From Boswellia sacra (taxonomy: Eukaryota > Streptophyta > Magnoliopsida > Sapindales > Burseraceae): a stretch of 64,000 nt of DNA. Below the pieces are notes generated by a model. It searched no databases. It saw nothing but the letters and a program-made list of their open reading frames with translations, and had not been told where the DNA came from. This document shows positions 11,861 through 24,426 of this stretch, piece after piece. The stretch covers positions 213,989 to 277,988 of the forward strand of contig SNVD02007141.1 of the NCBI GenBank assembly GCA_013180625.2, given 5' to 3'. The position numbers and the translations under genes were made by a program. Position 1 is the stretch's first letter; every line of letters begins with the position of its first letter.

Positions 11861-12981
11861 TATCGAAACTGTTGAATTTTTTTTATACTTGTTTGTTTCC
11901 TTATGTTTTTTCTTTTGCATGTGTACTAATAGTCGTTATTTGATTTTTCAAGTTGAAACATGGGGCTTAGGCAGCCTACGGTTACTTTTGACTTGAAAAC
12001 ACCAATCAATGAGCATTATAATGCTATATTAACCAATATGACAAATCTAGACTGCATTGAGTGGATGTAATCTTTACTTATACCTCATCAATGACATTTG
12101 TTTAGGATAAAGACATGGTTTCAATACCTTTTGGAGATTTATGACATGACTTTTCTATATAAACTAGTGAATAATATGCTATTACATGAGGTGCAAACAA
12201 ATGATATGGAGGAAGAGTTGTCATATCTCATATATGGGAAGTGATCCTCACTTAGGATGGGAGTAGGCCTAAGATATCTGGTGACAGAGAGTTGAGCACT
12301 TAATTCACCTTTGATCGACGACCATCTCAACCACCTTTAGAACATACAAATGGCACAAAGTCCTAGAAAGACATCTCCCTTGACATCAGTAATGCCCTTG
12401 CCTCTCCACCATTTAAATGTACCTACTATTAGCTTGCATCTCCCAATTAACACCATAAAAGACACAAATACAATACAATCAATCTATGGATTTAAACATG
12501 TGTAGAAATTAGTAAAAATGAATGAAATCCAAACAATGAGCTTTGGAAAGGCCTCAAAACAACAATTCTGTGAAATATTTCAATAGTTCTACAAGGCCAC
12601 TGTCGAACTGTTGACATAGTTTGACGGTAGAGTTCGATGATGATTCTACAATTGAACTAGTGTTCGATGATAGTTTTGCAGTTCCACTATCTAACTATTG
12701 AACATTGTCGAACTGTCAGATTTTTTTGGAAATCCATAGACGATTTCAACTTTTTGAATGTAGGAAATGCGATTTTCATAGAAATTATATTTTAAAATCA
12801 TAGTAAAATGAAATAAAGAAGGTTGCGGAATGCATTACCTTCTAACTTGATTTTCAATTTTCTTCTAATGCTTCTAAACTGAATTCTCTTATTTTGAATG
12901 ATTCTTAAAATTTGCAAATTTGTGTTTGTATGTTGAAAACATAATATTTGTGTTTGATTAACTATTGCGAGAGAGTTATGA
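11861..12981. other. Intergenic DNA with tcgaac-rich patch
   Basis: No gene recognised. At 12600-12715 the sequence returns to the gttcga/tcgaact motif cluster also seen at 11130-11330, possibly marking two edges of one decayed element. Confidence 0.35.
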
Positions 12982-15234
12982 GCTGTTTGTTTTCTTCCAC
13001 TTATCACTTAACACTTAAAGGCAGCGTTTGGTGTACCGTATAGGATTGAATAATTATTACTATAGTAGATAGCATTGTATAGAATTGTATAGTATAGGAT
13101 TGAGTGAACTCTATGCTGTGTTTGGTTTATCACTGTATTATATAAATATTATACAATATTGTGTTTGATAAAAGATTGTATTTAACTATATTAAATTCTT
13201 TACAATAATAAAAATACTTTAAAATTAAGAAAATAATTTAAAATATAATAATTTTAAAAATTATTTATATTAAATTAATTTTTTAGATAATTAATTTTTT
13301 ATTTAAATATTTAATAAATTATATTTATTTATTAAAATAATTTATTTAAATATTCAATAAACTAATAATTTAAATATTTATTTATTTATATATGTTTGCG
13401 GTATTTATTGTCAAAAACTGAAACAAAAAATAAAATTTTATAATTTAAATCTTTTAATAATATAATAAAAATAATATTATAAAATATTATAAAATATAAT
13501 AATTTTAAAAATTATTTATATTAAATTAATTTTTTAGATAATTAAATTTTTATTTAAATATTTAATAAATTATATTTATTTATTAAAATAATTCATTTAA
13601 ATATTCAATAAAATAATAATTTAAATATTTATTTATTTATATATGTTTGCAGTATTTATTGTCAAAAACTAGAATAAAAAATAAAGTTGTATAATTTAAA
13701 TCTTTTAATAATATAATATAATATTATATTATATTATATAAAACTTATGAATTAAAAATTATATCCAATAATTTCCCATATTCTTATCCTATCCGGTCTT
13801 AACACATGGTGGGAGGCATCTTTATTTTGCCTCCTTTTATGCGGTCCTTATACAGATCTTATGCAACTTTTTACTATGCTATCTACCCTTCGGTCGCACT
13901 AAACACAATATAAAAAAATTTTATGTGAACAGTATTTTTTATACTATACTATACGGGATGCCAAACACGCCTAAAGTGTTTAGATTTCAATCTTAAAATT
14001 TTTGTTTGTTTTTTCATTTAGCACTTATTTTAAGTGATAAATCACTTAATTGAAAAAATAAAAATTTATCACTTTTTCTAATCACTATTGTCTAAATGAG
14101 GTGTTAAAAATTTTATTCCATTAATATCCCTACATATTAAACCAATATAAATTTTGTCAAATTTTCTAATCATTATTGTCTGAATGAGGTGTTAAAAATT
14201 TTATTCCATAAATATCCCTACATATTAAAATAACATAAATTTTATCAAATTTTTATTTATGAATGTTATTTTAATTTATTAAAAGTATAATTTTCAGTAT
14301 ATTTGTGATTGTTTTAGTATTTATTATCAAATTGTTATATTATTTATTACTATATTTATAATTACCATATTAAAAATATGATAAATATTTTTTATAATTG
14401 GTAAACTTTCATTTATTTCTATTAATATTTCAAATTAATTAGCTAATAATATGTTGAATAATAACTATTGAAAAATTTGATATTATTATGAATAGCGAGT
14501 TTTAAAATTGACATTATATTTGATAGAATTTTAGTACATATTATAGAGACAATTTTATTGAAACTTCAAAAGTTATTTATTAGATTTCTAAGGATATTTT
14601 ATTTTATTTAATATTATAAATTTAAAATAAAAAATTAATATTTAATATTGTTAGTTAAAATATCATATTAGTTTTTTTTTAAGTTTATGAAATGGAAAAC
14701 ACTTTAATTAATATAATTAATCTTTTATGATTCAAAATATGGTCTTCAAAATGTAATGGATAAAATACTACTCTTATAATTTTTTTTATACAAATTAATA
14801 TGGCTTAAACTTGATCTAATTGGAGGAATAAATTTTAAAAATTGATAATATTAATGATATAATAGTTATACAACAATATCATATGAATTTATATAATATA
14901 ATATTAACTATTTAAATGAAAAAGAATTTTTATTTAATTTTATTTAATAATTATTTTTAAAGGTTGTAAGAAATATATTATTAATTATTTAAATGAAAAA
15001 GAATTTTGATTTAATTTTATTAACTATTTAATTTTTAAAGGATTGTATAAATATAAATATAAATATTTTTATATTTTAATAAGGGTAAAAAAGTTATATT
15101 AAAGGTAAAATATACTCTTATCACTTTTTTTAAGCGGTATCTAACAAAACAAATAAACATCCTATTAAGTGGTATAAATTAAGTTCTAAAAAGTGTTTAG
15201 ATATAAAAAATGTTAAGTGATTGAGACAAACACC
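12982..15234. mobile_element. Outer non-autonomous DNA transposon with nested insertion
   Basis: The left end (ctgtttgttttcttcc then cacttatcacttaacac) matches, as an inverted repeat, the right end (aatgttaagtgattgagacaaacacc, ending at 15234). Both edges also share a tttagat-type block next to the inverted repeat. The interior is extremely AT-rich and has no protein. An 88-bp direct repeat lies at 14074-14249. Bases 13020-13971 are a later insertion. The superfamily is uncertain; a clear target duplication was not found. Confidence 0.6.
13020..13971. mobile_element. Nested MITE with TAAA target duplication
   Basis: Terminal inverted repeats ggcagcgtttggtg...ccgtatag and ctatacgggatgccaaacacgcc bound a 952-bp AT-rich insert. 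It is flanked on both sides by taaa (13016-13019 and 13972-13975). Removing it restores a continuous outer element. A direct repeat of roughly 180 bp is present inside with a 251-bp offset (about 13241-13420 and 13492-13670). A PIF/Harbinger (Tourist-like) origin is suggested by the short TA-rich duplication and the GTTTGG TIR. Confidence 0.7.
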
Positions 15235-15467
15235 ACTGTAGTGTAAGTGAGACAGGTAGTGAGTTAGTTAGAGAGAGTTAATCAGAAGGGAAAAGGCAAA
15301 GATGAAGAATGAAAGAAGGACATCATTTTTTAAGGAGGATATTTGCCAACAATTTTTGGGCTAGGAGGTTAGTTGATACGAATCCCTAAATTGGGGGTTA
15401 GTTTGAGAGTTTGCCAAAGTATATTGAGAGATTTAAAATGGTATTTTTATTATGAGATAAACTAATA

Positions 15468-15868
15468 GGATAATTCTAATTTGCCTCCTCAGGTTAGGCC
15501 TAAAAAAAATTAAGGACATCAGTTTTCTGAAATCTAAGAATGCCCCCTGAGGTTACTGTAGCACTGTTAGATTTAACGGGAAATGTATTAAACCGTTAGA
15601 TTTAACGAAAAATGTATTGAATAATAACTTAATGTTAATATTAGATTTAACAAAAAATATATTAAATAATAACTTAACGCTAATAAGCAGTAAAATAGAC
15701 TATAATATTCTTTTCTAAATGGTTTCAAAAGTTAAGTTACTATTTAATATATTTTCTGTTAAATCTAACGGTGCTACAGTACTATCAGGGGATAATTTTG
15801 AGTTTCAGAAAACTGAGATCTTCAATTTTCTTTTGACCTAATCTCAAGGGTAAATAAGAATTAACCCT
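15468..15868. mobile_element. Mutator-type MITE with 9-bp TSD
   Basis: A 401-bp foldback element. The first 110 or so bases (ggataattctaatttgcc...) are an imperfect inverted copy of the last 110 (reverse complement agggttaattcttatttaccc...). It is flanked by a perfect 9-bp duplication, aaactaata, at 15459-15467 and 15869-15877. Long TIRs with a 9-bp duplication are diagnostic of Mutator-like elements. No coding capacity. Confidence 0.9.
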
Positions 15869-15877
15869 AAACTAATA

Positions 15878-16089
15878 TATGTTTATAAAATTATTTATTT
15901 GACATAAATTTTACGGAAAAAGGTGCCGGGCTGCGGGGCAGGGCTCAAAGGGGTGACAAAACTTTTCGAGTTATTATTATTTGGAATCTGAATAAACTTA
16001 TGATAAAAAAATTAGCTATTAATATTAATAAGCAAGCAAGGCTATAAATTATAAAAATTAAAAGTAAGAAAAGATAAGCATAGTCCAAG
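15878..16089 (+). promoter_or_regulatory. Probable promoter region of RZ1A
   Basis: Short stretch between the Mutator-type MITE and the TC-rich leader of the RNA-binding protein gene. AT-rich, with a GC-rich island at 15925-15950. No single TATA box can be chosen with confidence. The MITE sits only about 220 bp upstream of the presumed leader. Confidence 0.35.
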
Positions 16090-18677
16090 TCGGTGACTCA
16101 GACCGAGACGCTCCTTGTCAATTTTATTCTCTTCTTCTCTGGGGTTTGGGTTTCTCCGAATCGAATCGAAGCCGAACGACTTTCTCCCGATTTCACCAAT
16201 TCTCCGGTCTGCTTTCCAAATTCTCCTCTTTTTTTCACATGTGATTATTCTTCAATTCTTATAATTAGATCCATTTCAATTATTTTCTTATCTTAAGCAG
16301 TCTATACTTGCAATAAATTGTTTGTTCAATTTTTTTGAGATCCAGGTTTAGGAATTACGCATCTTACTATGTCTTCCTTCTGCGTATTATATAACTTTTA
16401 TCGTTGTTATTATTATAAATTGCTTCACAAATAAAAAGTTTTGTACTATGGATTCCATGCTGTTGGAATTTACTTTTTTTAAGTGCAGTAGAATGAGGCT
16501 TGGAAGAAATTTATGTCAATTTGTTGTACTTTTTTCACATTATGGTTTTGTTTGCATTTATATTACAGAATGATGCAAAATTTTCACTAAAATTGGATTG
16601 AATTTTTAGGTTATGAGATAAATGAGTGGGTTTATTTTGATTGAGAGAGAGAGAAAGAGAGGGGAAGTAATTGAGTAGATGACAAGGACTTATGTGAAGA
16701 TTTTAATCCGAAACTGGGTTAAACGAAGCTATTCAGTTTACAATGTCATGCAATTTCAACAACGTATGGCTGACGTTCAGGATGGCTAGCATCCTTCCAG
16801 CTGAGCCCACCATAATGGCCACATAGGAAGCAATTTGTAGCAAAAACTGTAGGGTTTCAATTTGACTCGCTGGGATAAAACAAAATGGGCGATGAAATAA
16901 GTTTTCTTTGATGGAGAGGAACCCGAGATCTGGAAACCATTTGCATAGAGAAATGGTTGAATGCTAAATTATTTATCCCTCTCAGATATTTGTTTCTTTG
17001 TTAATCCCATTGAAACTCTACAGTCATTGATGGAGTTAAAATGGTTTCTTTAGTTTTTATTTTGAATAACAGTTTCTCTTCCACTTGAACTCTATCTGTA
17101 TTTTAATTATATGCCATTATATGTCTTTCAAACTATCTTGTGTAGGAAACTGCTGTCAGCAAGTGCTAGATATTAGCGGATGGTGGAGTAAACTGTGGTC
17201 GGAAGTCAAGAGTAAGACCTTCATACAGTTTCCAATGCCTAATTAAACTAGGGCATAAAAGGTCTACTTTCAATAAGTAATAAATTCTCACAAACAATAA
17301 ATTTAACTTTGAGAATTTGAAATCTGACTTGGAGTGTTAATATTTTAAATAAACTGGCAGTGTCTAATAGAGTGCATTGTGGTAGGAAAGTAGGAAAGCT
17401 ATGGGGTCAGGTTGACTCTTGTAGATTGATGGGTTCTAAGTCTTTTCTTGGAGGTTCTTTAGTTAAATGTGAGTGGTGACGACTCTTATGGCAGTTCTTG
17501 TGGTTGTGATATGAAGGAATGTTGGTGTATATAGAGGATTTGGAATAACCGGGGGGGGGGGTGTGGGGTGGTGGTGGTGGGGGGGGTGGGGGTGTGTGGG
17601 GGGGGGGTGGGGGGGGGGGGAGGAGAGGGGGAGGGGGGGAGATCAAGAGATAATAAAGCTTACAGAGAATGTAAAAAAAAACCATTGGGTTTCTATTGTT
17701 TAATTCAGTTATGTAGATACATCTAACCACCTAAAAGAAATTTATATCAACATGGACTTCTAGTTCTCTTGACCAAGTAGAAAAGGAAATCAAATTAAAC
17801 ATCATTGACCATTTATTTATTTTCTGAAAAGTACTTTTATTTATTTATTTTAAATAAAGCAGTGGATCGAGTGTGGACACTTATAAAATATGTCTTGAAG
17901 AGACAAAATCTATATGAAGTTGCGTGTATGACTTTTTATCCCTATAAACAAAAACCTTAATAACATATCCTTGACGGACAAATCTTATGGCCTATGTTTA
18001 CATATATCTATTGCTTGCTTATTAGAGGAAGTATTAAGCATATTCTATTTCTATTGATTGGAAAACATTGTGTTCCTTTAGCAAATATTATACTTAAACC
18101 CAGTTGTATTGAGGACATTTAACTGAATTTGTAGTTCAGTGTTCCTGAATTTTAGTGGAACTTTTTGTGCTGGTATAACTACTAGTTGTTTTCACTTTCG
18201 CTTGAGTGTTTTTTACTGATAAACTTATAGCTGTGTATGGTTAGGCTAGGATGTGAGCAATGTGTAGGACTTTTTTTTTTCAGTCATTGTGGTTCTTGTT
18301 TTTTGATATATCAAATTTTACAATTTGTTTTTAGTTGCTAGTTGACTGTTGCTATTCTCATGAACCTGCTTTTTTACTTCCACGGATGGGATTTTTTATT
18401 AATGATTTTGTATCATTGAAGTAATCTAATGGTGATACAAAATTGTACAAAATCATTGGACTTGTTAATGATACTTGATGTTATTTTTTGTGCAATTAGA
18501 AAAGTCCAATGTTTTTGTATTATCACTCTGACTTGGTTATAGTGGTACAAAGTCATACAGCCTTCTAAAATGACATAATCTAGTGACCTTCCAAGAGTTT
18601 TGACTAATTAGTTATAGTATATGTAGCATCTGATTTTGTTTATTTATTTTTCTGAAGGAAAAAGTCCAATTGTCAGT
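16090..18677 (+). other. 5' untranslated exon(s) and leader intron(s) of RZ1A
   Basis: Bases 16090-16210 have the pyrimidine-rich look of a plant 5' leader (cttcttctctggggtttggg, then tctccgaatcgaatcg). A second exon-like block may lie near 17150-17215. The initiator ATG at 18678 follows a polypyrimidine tract and AG at about 18655-18657, which suggests splicing just before the coding exon. Exact splice sites are not resolved. The region includes a G-rich run at 17551-17641. Open frames here are not convincing proteins. Confidence 0.45.
17551..17641 (+). repeat. G-rich tract in RZ1A leader intron
   Basis: About 90 bases that are nearly all G with interspersed T and a few A, containing many runs of four or more G on the sense strand. 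It has strong G-quadruplex potential in DNA and in nascent RNA. Read on the other strand it gives an artefactual Pro-rich frame. Confidence 0.85.
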
Positions 18678-21600
18678 ATGTCAGAGGAAGTGGAGTATCG
18701 CTGTTTCATTGGTGGTCTTTCGTGGTCAACATCTGATAGAGGTCTAAAAGATGCATTTCAGAAGTTTGGGCATCTTCTTGAGGCAAAGGTAATCAGTTCA
18801 TAAATTACGTTTTGTGTGCCTTTTCTTTTCCTTGTCTTCCTTCCTGGGTCCTGCTTGTCACAGAGGGTTATGTTGGATCATAGTAAATTTATAGAGCCCT
18901 AGGTGATGTAGAACATCATAGTTGTCTTACAGATTTTATTATATTTTTCTATTTCCTTCTCTTTCTATTTCTTGCTTTATTTCCTTGCCTAAATAGGATT
19001 ATACTTTCCATTTTGTTTTGAGTTAAATTAGTTTGCCTTTTTTAGATTGAACTTGGCTACAATTAAGAAGGGCTTTGGCTATTATTGTTTTCTAGAGTTT
19101 TCTTATGAATGAGTATTGGGAAATTAAGACTGATTCTCCCTCAAATCCTGATAAATCACAAATAGTTGCTTTAAATCCTGTTTTCTTTGATTGATTGATG
19201 ATTGACCTTTATCCTTTTTACAAATTGTCCTTGATGATTGGGAAGGCTAAAATGCCTTGCAAAGTAGTTGAGAAAAAAGATGTTATAAGTAACAATATAA
19301 TATTTAATTAACAAATAAAATTTGTGGAGTAATTATTAATTAAGATATACATCGATGTAGGATGGAGAGGGAGAGAGTAGAATTAGAGAGAGTGGGGAAG
19401 AAAGGAGAGAAACTTGAGAGGAAATCTAGAAAGTAGAGAAAAGCTGTCATTTCATTAAACCAAATAGGAATAACTTACATGAACTTACATAGCCCATTTA
19501 TGGCAGAAAAATTGATAAAAGATAAATGCTAAATTAAGTCTATTAAGAAGAAAATTGAAAAGTTAATCCTAATCTTTGCTTAGAAAAATAGTATATCCTA
19601 AAATCTAATGAGATAAGAATCCAATTCGTTGGGGCCATAAGTCCTGTGATTATGTCTAACATATGTCCTAAGGTCCTAAGGGGATTTCTATCACACAAAA
19701 ATATGGAGTGCTGAAATTTTAATTTGAATTGATAATCAAATATGTTTTGGCCTTCATTTTCATTCCATCTATTAAACATGATTTTTTTGGGTAGGAAACA
19801 GAGAAGAGTATGTGTTAAATAAAGAAGAAAATTAAAAAAAAGGACTTGCTAACCACAAAAAGGAGCTGTCCTGAATTCTAAAAGGATTTCATAAACTGCG
19901 CAAAAGGTTAGCTCTCAGTCTATAAACAACAAAAAAAATCCCAGCTAAAACAAAATGCCTTCTATGATTATGCTAGTGAAGCATATCAATTTTGTTTAAT
20001 AAAAAGAATCTTTTAAACTTTGAAGAGATAGATGCCTAAAAAGAAGCCGAAGCTTCACTTTATACCACATAGAGGGAGCGTCTTCTCCAAAAAATCTTCA
20101 AATCTCTCTAGTTCCCTTCCACAAGAAGTCAAAATAATGTCACAATTAGTACAGTTCCGCAAAACAACAACCTTCTTATTGCTTCTTAAGCCTACATGCC
20201 TTTCCAAAAGAGCCATAAGACAAAAGGGAGGAAAACCCCTTAGATTTTAAGCTCATTGGCTAGATTACTACATAACCAACTACCAATGGGACAATGGAGG
20301 AAAAGGCTATCGACTTTTTCACTCTTTCATGCACAAAATCACAAGTTTGAAGAGGAGATAAAGAGTCTTCTTCTTTGAATAATGTCATTAGTGTGTACTT
20401 TTTCAAGAACTTTAGTCCTAGCTAATATCTTCACCTTGCTTAGGACTTAGCTTTCAAAATCACTCATGGCGGCTCAAAAAGGAGGGTATTAAACTGGTTA
20501 TTAAGACTGTTAAAAAATATTTTGTAGAAAAAATTCCGGAATTCCGGAGTATTGAGTAGTAACTTGTATTACTATTTAAAGTTTAAATATTGGTTAAGTG
20601 CAATTTCCCATGAGGTTTAGTGAAAGAAAATTCCTTGTTGTGTTTTGAGATATAAAATTACGTACTTATTGTAAGTGTCAGATGTTAAATATAACTGGAT
20701 GAAGGGTAAAATTGTAATCATACATGTACTTATGTTGACACACCATTATAAAGAATATCAAACCATAGTTAAACAGGTTAAGTTAACAAACCTTGGATTA
20801 AACAACTTCAGCTAAAATTATTGATAATAGTTTAGACATAATGTAATGAAAATAAAACTTAAATAATTTATGTTCTAGAAGTAACTGGTCTGACCGCTAG
20901 TGCTGCCAGCCACAACAACAGCCTGCCACCTAGCTCATCATTGGCAGCAACATAATTCACCCCTCAAACTTTCCCTTAGCATGTTTTCATATAAATGCTG
21001 TCTAGCACTATGCTAAATATAGGATGGTGCTATATATTTAATCTTATCCGGTCTACTCCCAAAAGTTTAATTTGGTTTGCTGTGCCAAGCAGCCTAGTAA
21101 GAGAACTTATTGAAGTAATAGGCATGCGTAGTGCTGGAGCTCATTCCAGCATTTTGAAACTAAAGATCAGTTTTGAAGTAAGTCTTACTTCAGTTGATCA
21201 TGAAATCTGCTCTTTCTTAATTTCATCGAGTTAATTAATATCCTTACTGATGGAGGATTATTTTTTTAAGCCAAATGTGGCTCACTTTCTTGATGAATGG
21301 AAAGAAGTTGTACAATTTGAATATAGTATTTTTTTTCTTCTTTCAAACATCATTCTATTTACTTTGATGACAGCTTCTGGAATATGTTTCTGGACATGAG
21401 GGTATTTTTGATGTACTTAAATATTACTATTTTGTTTAAGATTTGTTGATTTTGTTAGGAAAAGAGCTGGTACAAGAAAAATAATGTGTTCATGAACATA
21501 TAATTGGTAGTGAAACATTAAAACTGTCTAATTAATGGTGATGTTAATTGGTTAGGTACTGTCCTTCCTGCTGTATGCTTGTTTCTAATGCTATTTGTGA

Positions 21601-22152
21601 TCTTGACAGAGAAAGTTTATTATTGTTTAGGTGGTTGTCGACAAATTCTCGGGTCGCTCTCGTGGATTTGGGTTTGTCACTTTTGATGAGAAAAAAGCAA
21701 TGGAAGAAGCTATTGAGGCAATGAATGGAATGGATTTAGATGGCAGAACTATAACTGTTGATAAAGCTCAACCTCACCAAGGTTCTGGAAAGGATCAAGA
21801 TGGTGAACGCTATCGTAGTCGTGACCGTGGGCGTGATCGTGACCATACTCGTGACTATGGTGGCAAGCGTGGAGCTACTGGTGGAGAGTGTTTTAAGTGT
21901 GGCAAGCCTGGACATTTCGCTAGGGAGTGCCCTGGTGATGGGGCTAGGGGGAGTAGGTATGGCAGTAGGGATGATAAATATGGCGGCGGTGGTGGCAGTA
22001 GTGGTCATTATGGTCCTGACCGAAATGGTGATCGTTTCGGTGGTCGCAGCAGAGAAGCTGGCAATCGTGGTGGACAGGGTGGTGATCGTTATAATCGTGA
22101 CCGATCTGGACCTTATGAGCGTCGAGGAACAGGAGGCTTTCGTTCTGGATAG
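18678..22152 (+). CDS. RZ1A: Glycine-rich RNA-binding protein RZ1A-like (RRM + zinc knuckle)
   Basis: Two coding exons, 18678-18788 and 21631-22152, join in frame at a GT...AG intron (AAG|gtaatc, tttag|GTG) to give 210 residues. Residues 8-80 form an RRM: RNP2 CFIGGL and RNP1 RGFGFVTF are intact. An Arg/Asp-rich linker follows, then a CCHC zinc knuckle, [14 protein letters not shown] (about residue 125), and a Gly/Arg/Asp/Tyr-rich tail. This order defines the plant RZ-1 family; the RRM matches Arabidopsis RZ1A closely ([32 protein letters not shown]). Family members are nuclear RNA-binding proteins tied to cold tolerance and RNA processing. The start ATG begins the conserved [10 protein letters not shown]. 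The intron splits the RRM between beta-1/alpha-1 and RNP1. A 3' UTR intron may lie at about 22172-22261, ending in ctgctgctgcag. Confidence 0.93.
18789..21630 (+). other. 2.84-kb intron splitting the RZ1A RRM
   Basis: A GT...AG intron (gtaatc at the donor, tattgtttag at the acceptor). AT-rich and without recognisable coding sequence; it includes a GA-rich patch at 19360-19440. Open frames inside are not supported as genes. Confidence 0.85.
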
Positions 22153-22760
22153 AATGTCTGCTTCTGATTATGGTATGCTACATTTATATAGTTGGAACTT
22201 TTGGATGTTCTTCATGATTTTTGTTTTACTGATTGAATCATGTTTGGATTCTGCTGCTGCAGGGTTGGAATCGGTGCTTATTTCCCAGAGAGCATGAAGT
22301 TTCCAATGACAGGATGTGCTTTCTTCGTTATTTTCTGGGTGGATATATTACATCAGTCTTTTGACTCAAAAATTTGGCAGAATATTCAACTGTTATTTGT
22401 TCCTAGAATGTTCCATTTGATGTTTTGGCTGAAGGAGTCTTGTGCTTTCTGACATGAAGTTTCAAATTTGTGTTTTACTCTTTGAATGCCATAATATCTG
22501 CTCCGTTCTTCTAAACAATGCATATTCGACTGCAAGTGCCAAATTGCTGTTCGGTATTCCATACAACTTTTTGTCATTGGCAATTGCAATTATGGAAGAT
22601 GTTCTGGTTCTGGATAAGTATCTGGAGGGCTGATGGTAAGGGGTCTGCAAATGGGTTACCTTTTTCTCACTTGGGAAGTAATTGCTGTCCTTAGAAGTAA
22701 AATGCCCATTTTGGCTTGTTTCCAGTATCTTAATAAACAGGAGTCAAGCTGGTAATATGT
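22153..22760 (+). other. Probable 3' UTR of RZ1A
   Basis: Downstream of the stop codon, with a possible spliced segment at about 22172-22261. An AATAAA is at 22732-22737. The overlapping open frames on both strands look like chance frames. The transcript end is inferred. Confidence 0.4.
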
Positions 22761-24426
22761 TTTCCTACATTCTTCTCTGTGTGCTTGTTTCTTATTCGTT
22801 GCTTGTGTTATATTGATGATGTTAACCTTTTGGCAGGATACTTGGCTGTTTATGGTCTTTATGGTCTTTATCGATACATGATTGGGTTTCTTTGTTGCTA
22901 ATTGGACACGGTTTAAAACTTTAAAATTGTAAGTCTTTTCGGCCGCAACAAGCTTTAACTGATTATAATCACACTCAATGTTCTTCATGGCGCACTGATG
23001 GAAAAGTAATGTTTGGAAGCTTCTTATAATTTCAGCAACTACTGCCTTTCATTCTTTCTTGTGTTTCTGTACTAAAATTCTCTTCTTGCTGGGAGCATGT
23101 GTTTGTACGTTGTTTGTATTCCTGCACTACGATTTCTTTGGTGTGATATGCTGTGATCCAGAGAAGTGGTCAAATTTCTCGTAGGGATTGCTTTTCTCAG
23201 TATCAGTTCTGTTTAGTTGAGGGTATTTGAGGGTCTTTTTGCCTTACAAATTCCATCATTGGAGAGAGATCTCGGATTCTTCTAGGCTTTTGTGGGAAAG
23301 TGGTGACCTTTTGTTACTCCTTCGTAAAATAGCATTGCTGCCAGCTCTTGAGCTTGTCCTGTCCTAAGAAATGACTCCTGATAATATCATTGTATGTTGT
23401 GTAAATATGGTGCAAGCTTAAGCAAAGTCTACTGCCTCGGCATATTTGCGTGTGCCTGTGCGTGTGTTGTATAAACTTTTTTTTTTTGTTTTTTTTGGGG
23501 ATCTTCCACTAGTGTTTGAAATGTTGTTGAGTTACATATTTATTTACTTCCCATTTATTTTTTGTTTACATCCTTATTGTAACCTAATCCATTTTAACGC
23601 CAGCCTGATACGACTGAGTTCTAAGCTCCAGTTTATTTTTAGACATCTATAACAGACCATACCAACCAAATTAGCTGATACTCTCTGATGGGACACACAT
23701 TATAATTAATGGGCAAATTGCAAAAGGCAGCCGCGTCTTTTTTTTTTTTATTTTCTAATTTATGAAATGGGTAGAACCTAGTTTTGTTTTGTTCTTTAGT
23801 TAAGTTGTCAAGTTGATTTATTAAACAATTCAAAAGTGTTAAATAGGTGTTGAATGTTATTAAGGTTATTAAATAAGTATTCATTCAATAAGGTGTGAAA
23901 TTGTTGTGTGATGTTAAATATTTGTTGATCAATATGTTGACATAATATGTATTACATCTATAAATAAAGAATTGCAGTTAACTGTAGAATTGGGTAGCTT
24001 TGGTACTTGACATTTAATATTGTGTGTGTGTGTGAGTAAAATTTTTTTAAAATATTGTTTCTCATAAAATCCAGAGAAACTTAGTTTATTATTATTATTA
24101 TTATTAATTTTTTAAATTTTAATTAATTTAAGTATAAGTTTCAAATGGTTTTACAATTTGCAATTTTCCTAACGTGTGATTTTCAAAGAAACATATGGTT
24201 ATCTAATCCTGCGCCTCACAAGGTCTAGAAAAGGTATTCATTTCCAGTTATCTTCTTAGATGGTAGTCGTTTACAAAGTTTTCTGAATATTCAGCATTCT
24301 ACGAGACTTGTAATAATGTTACAACTCTGAATGTATGAAATAAGCTACCATCAAAATGGAAAAACCAGCAGTTTTATCTTGATGATCAAGATATGCTTCT
24401 CATATATTTTAAAAAAAAATTGGCAC
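22761..24426. other. Intergenic region between RZ1A and the lectin kinase
   Basis: No gene recognised. Includes a short T-run at 23479-23499, a TG repeat at 24022-24034 and an ATT repeat at about 24090-24107. The two flanking genes converge on this interval, so it should hold both 3' ends. Confidence 0.5.

Noticed and set aside
16093..16296. 67-codon frame in the RZ1A leader
   Set aside because: It lies in pyrimidine-rich leader and intron-like sequence without homology; at most an upstream ORF.
17407..17730. Minus-strand Pro-rich open frame of 107 residues
   Set aside because: Its Pro runs are only the translation of the G-rich tract; there are no splice signals or domain.
21736..22297. 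Open frames on both strands overlapping RZ1A exon 2
   Set aside because: Shadow frames of a Gly/Arg-rich coding exon; they have repetitive Thr or Val composition and no family match.
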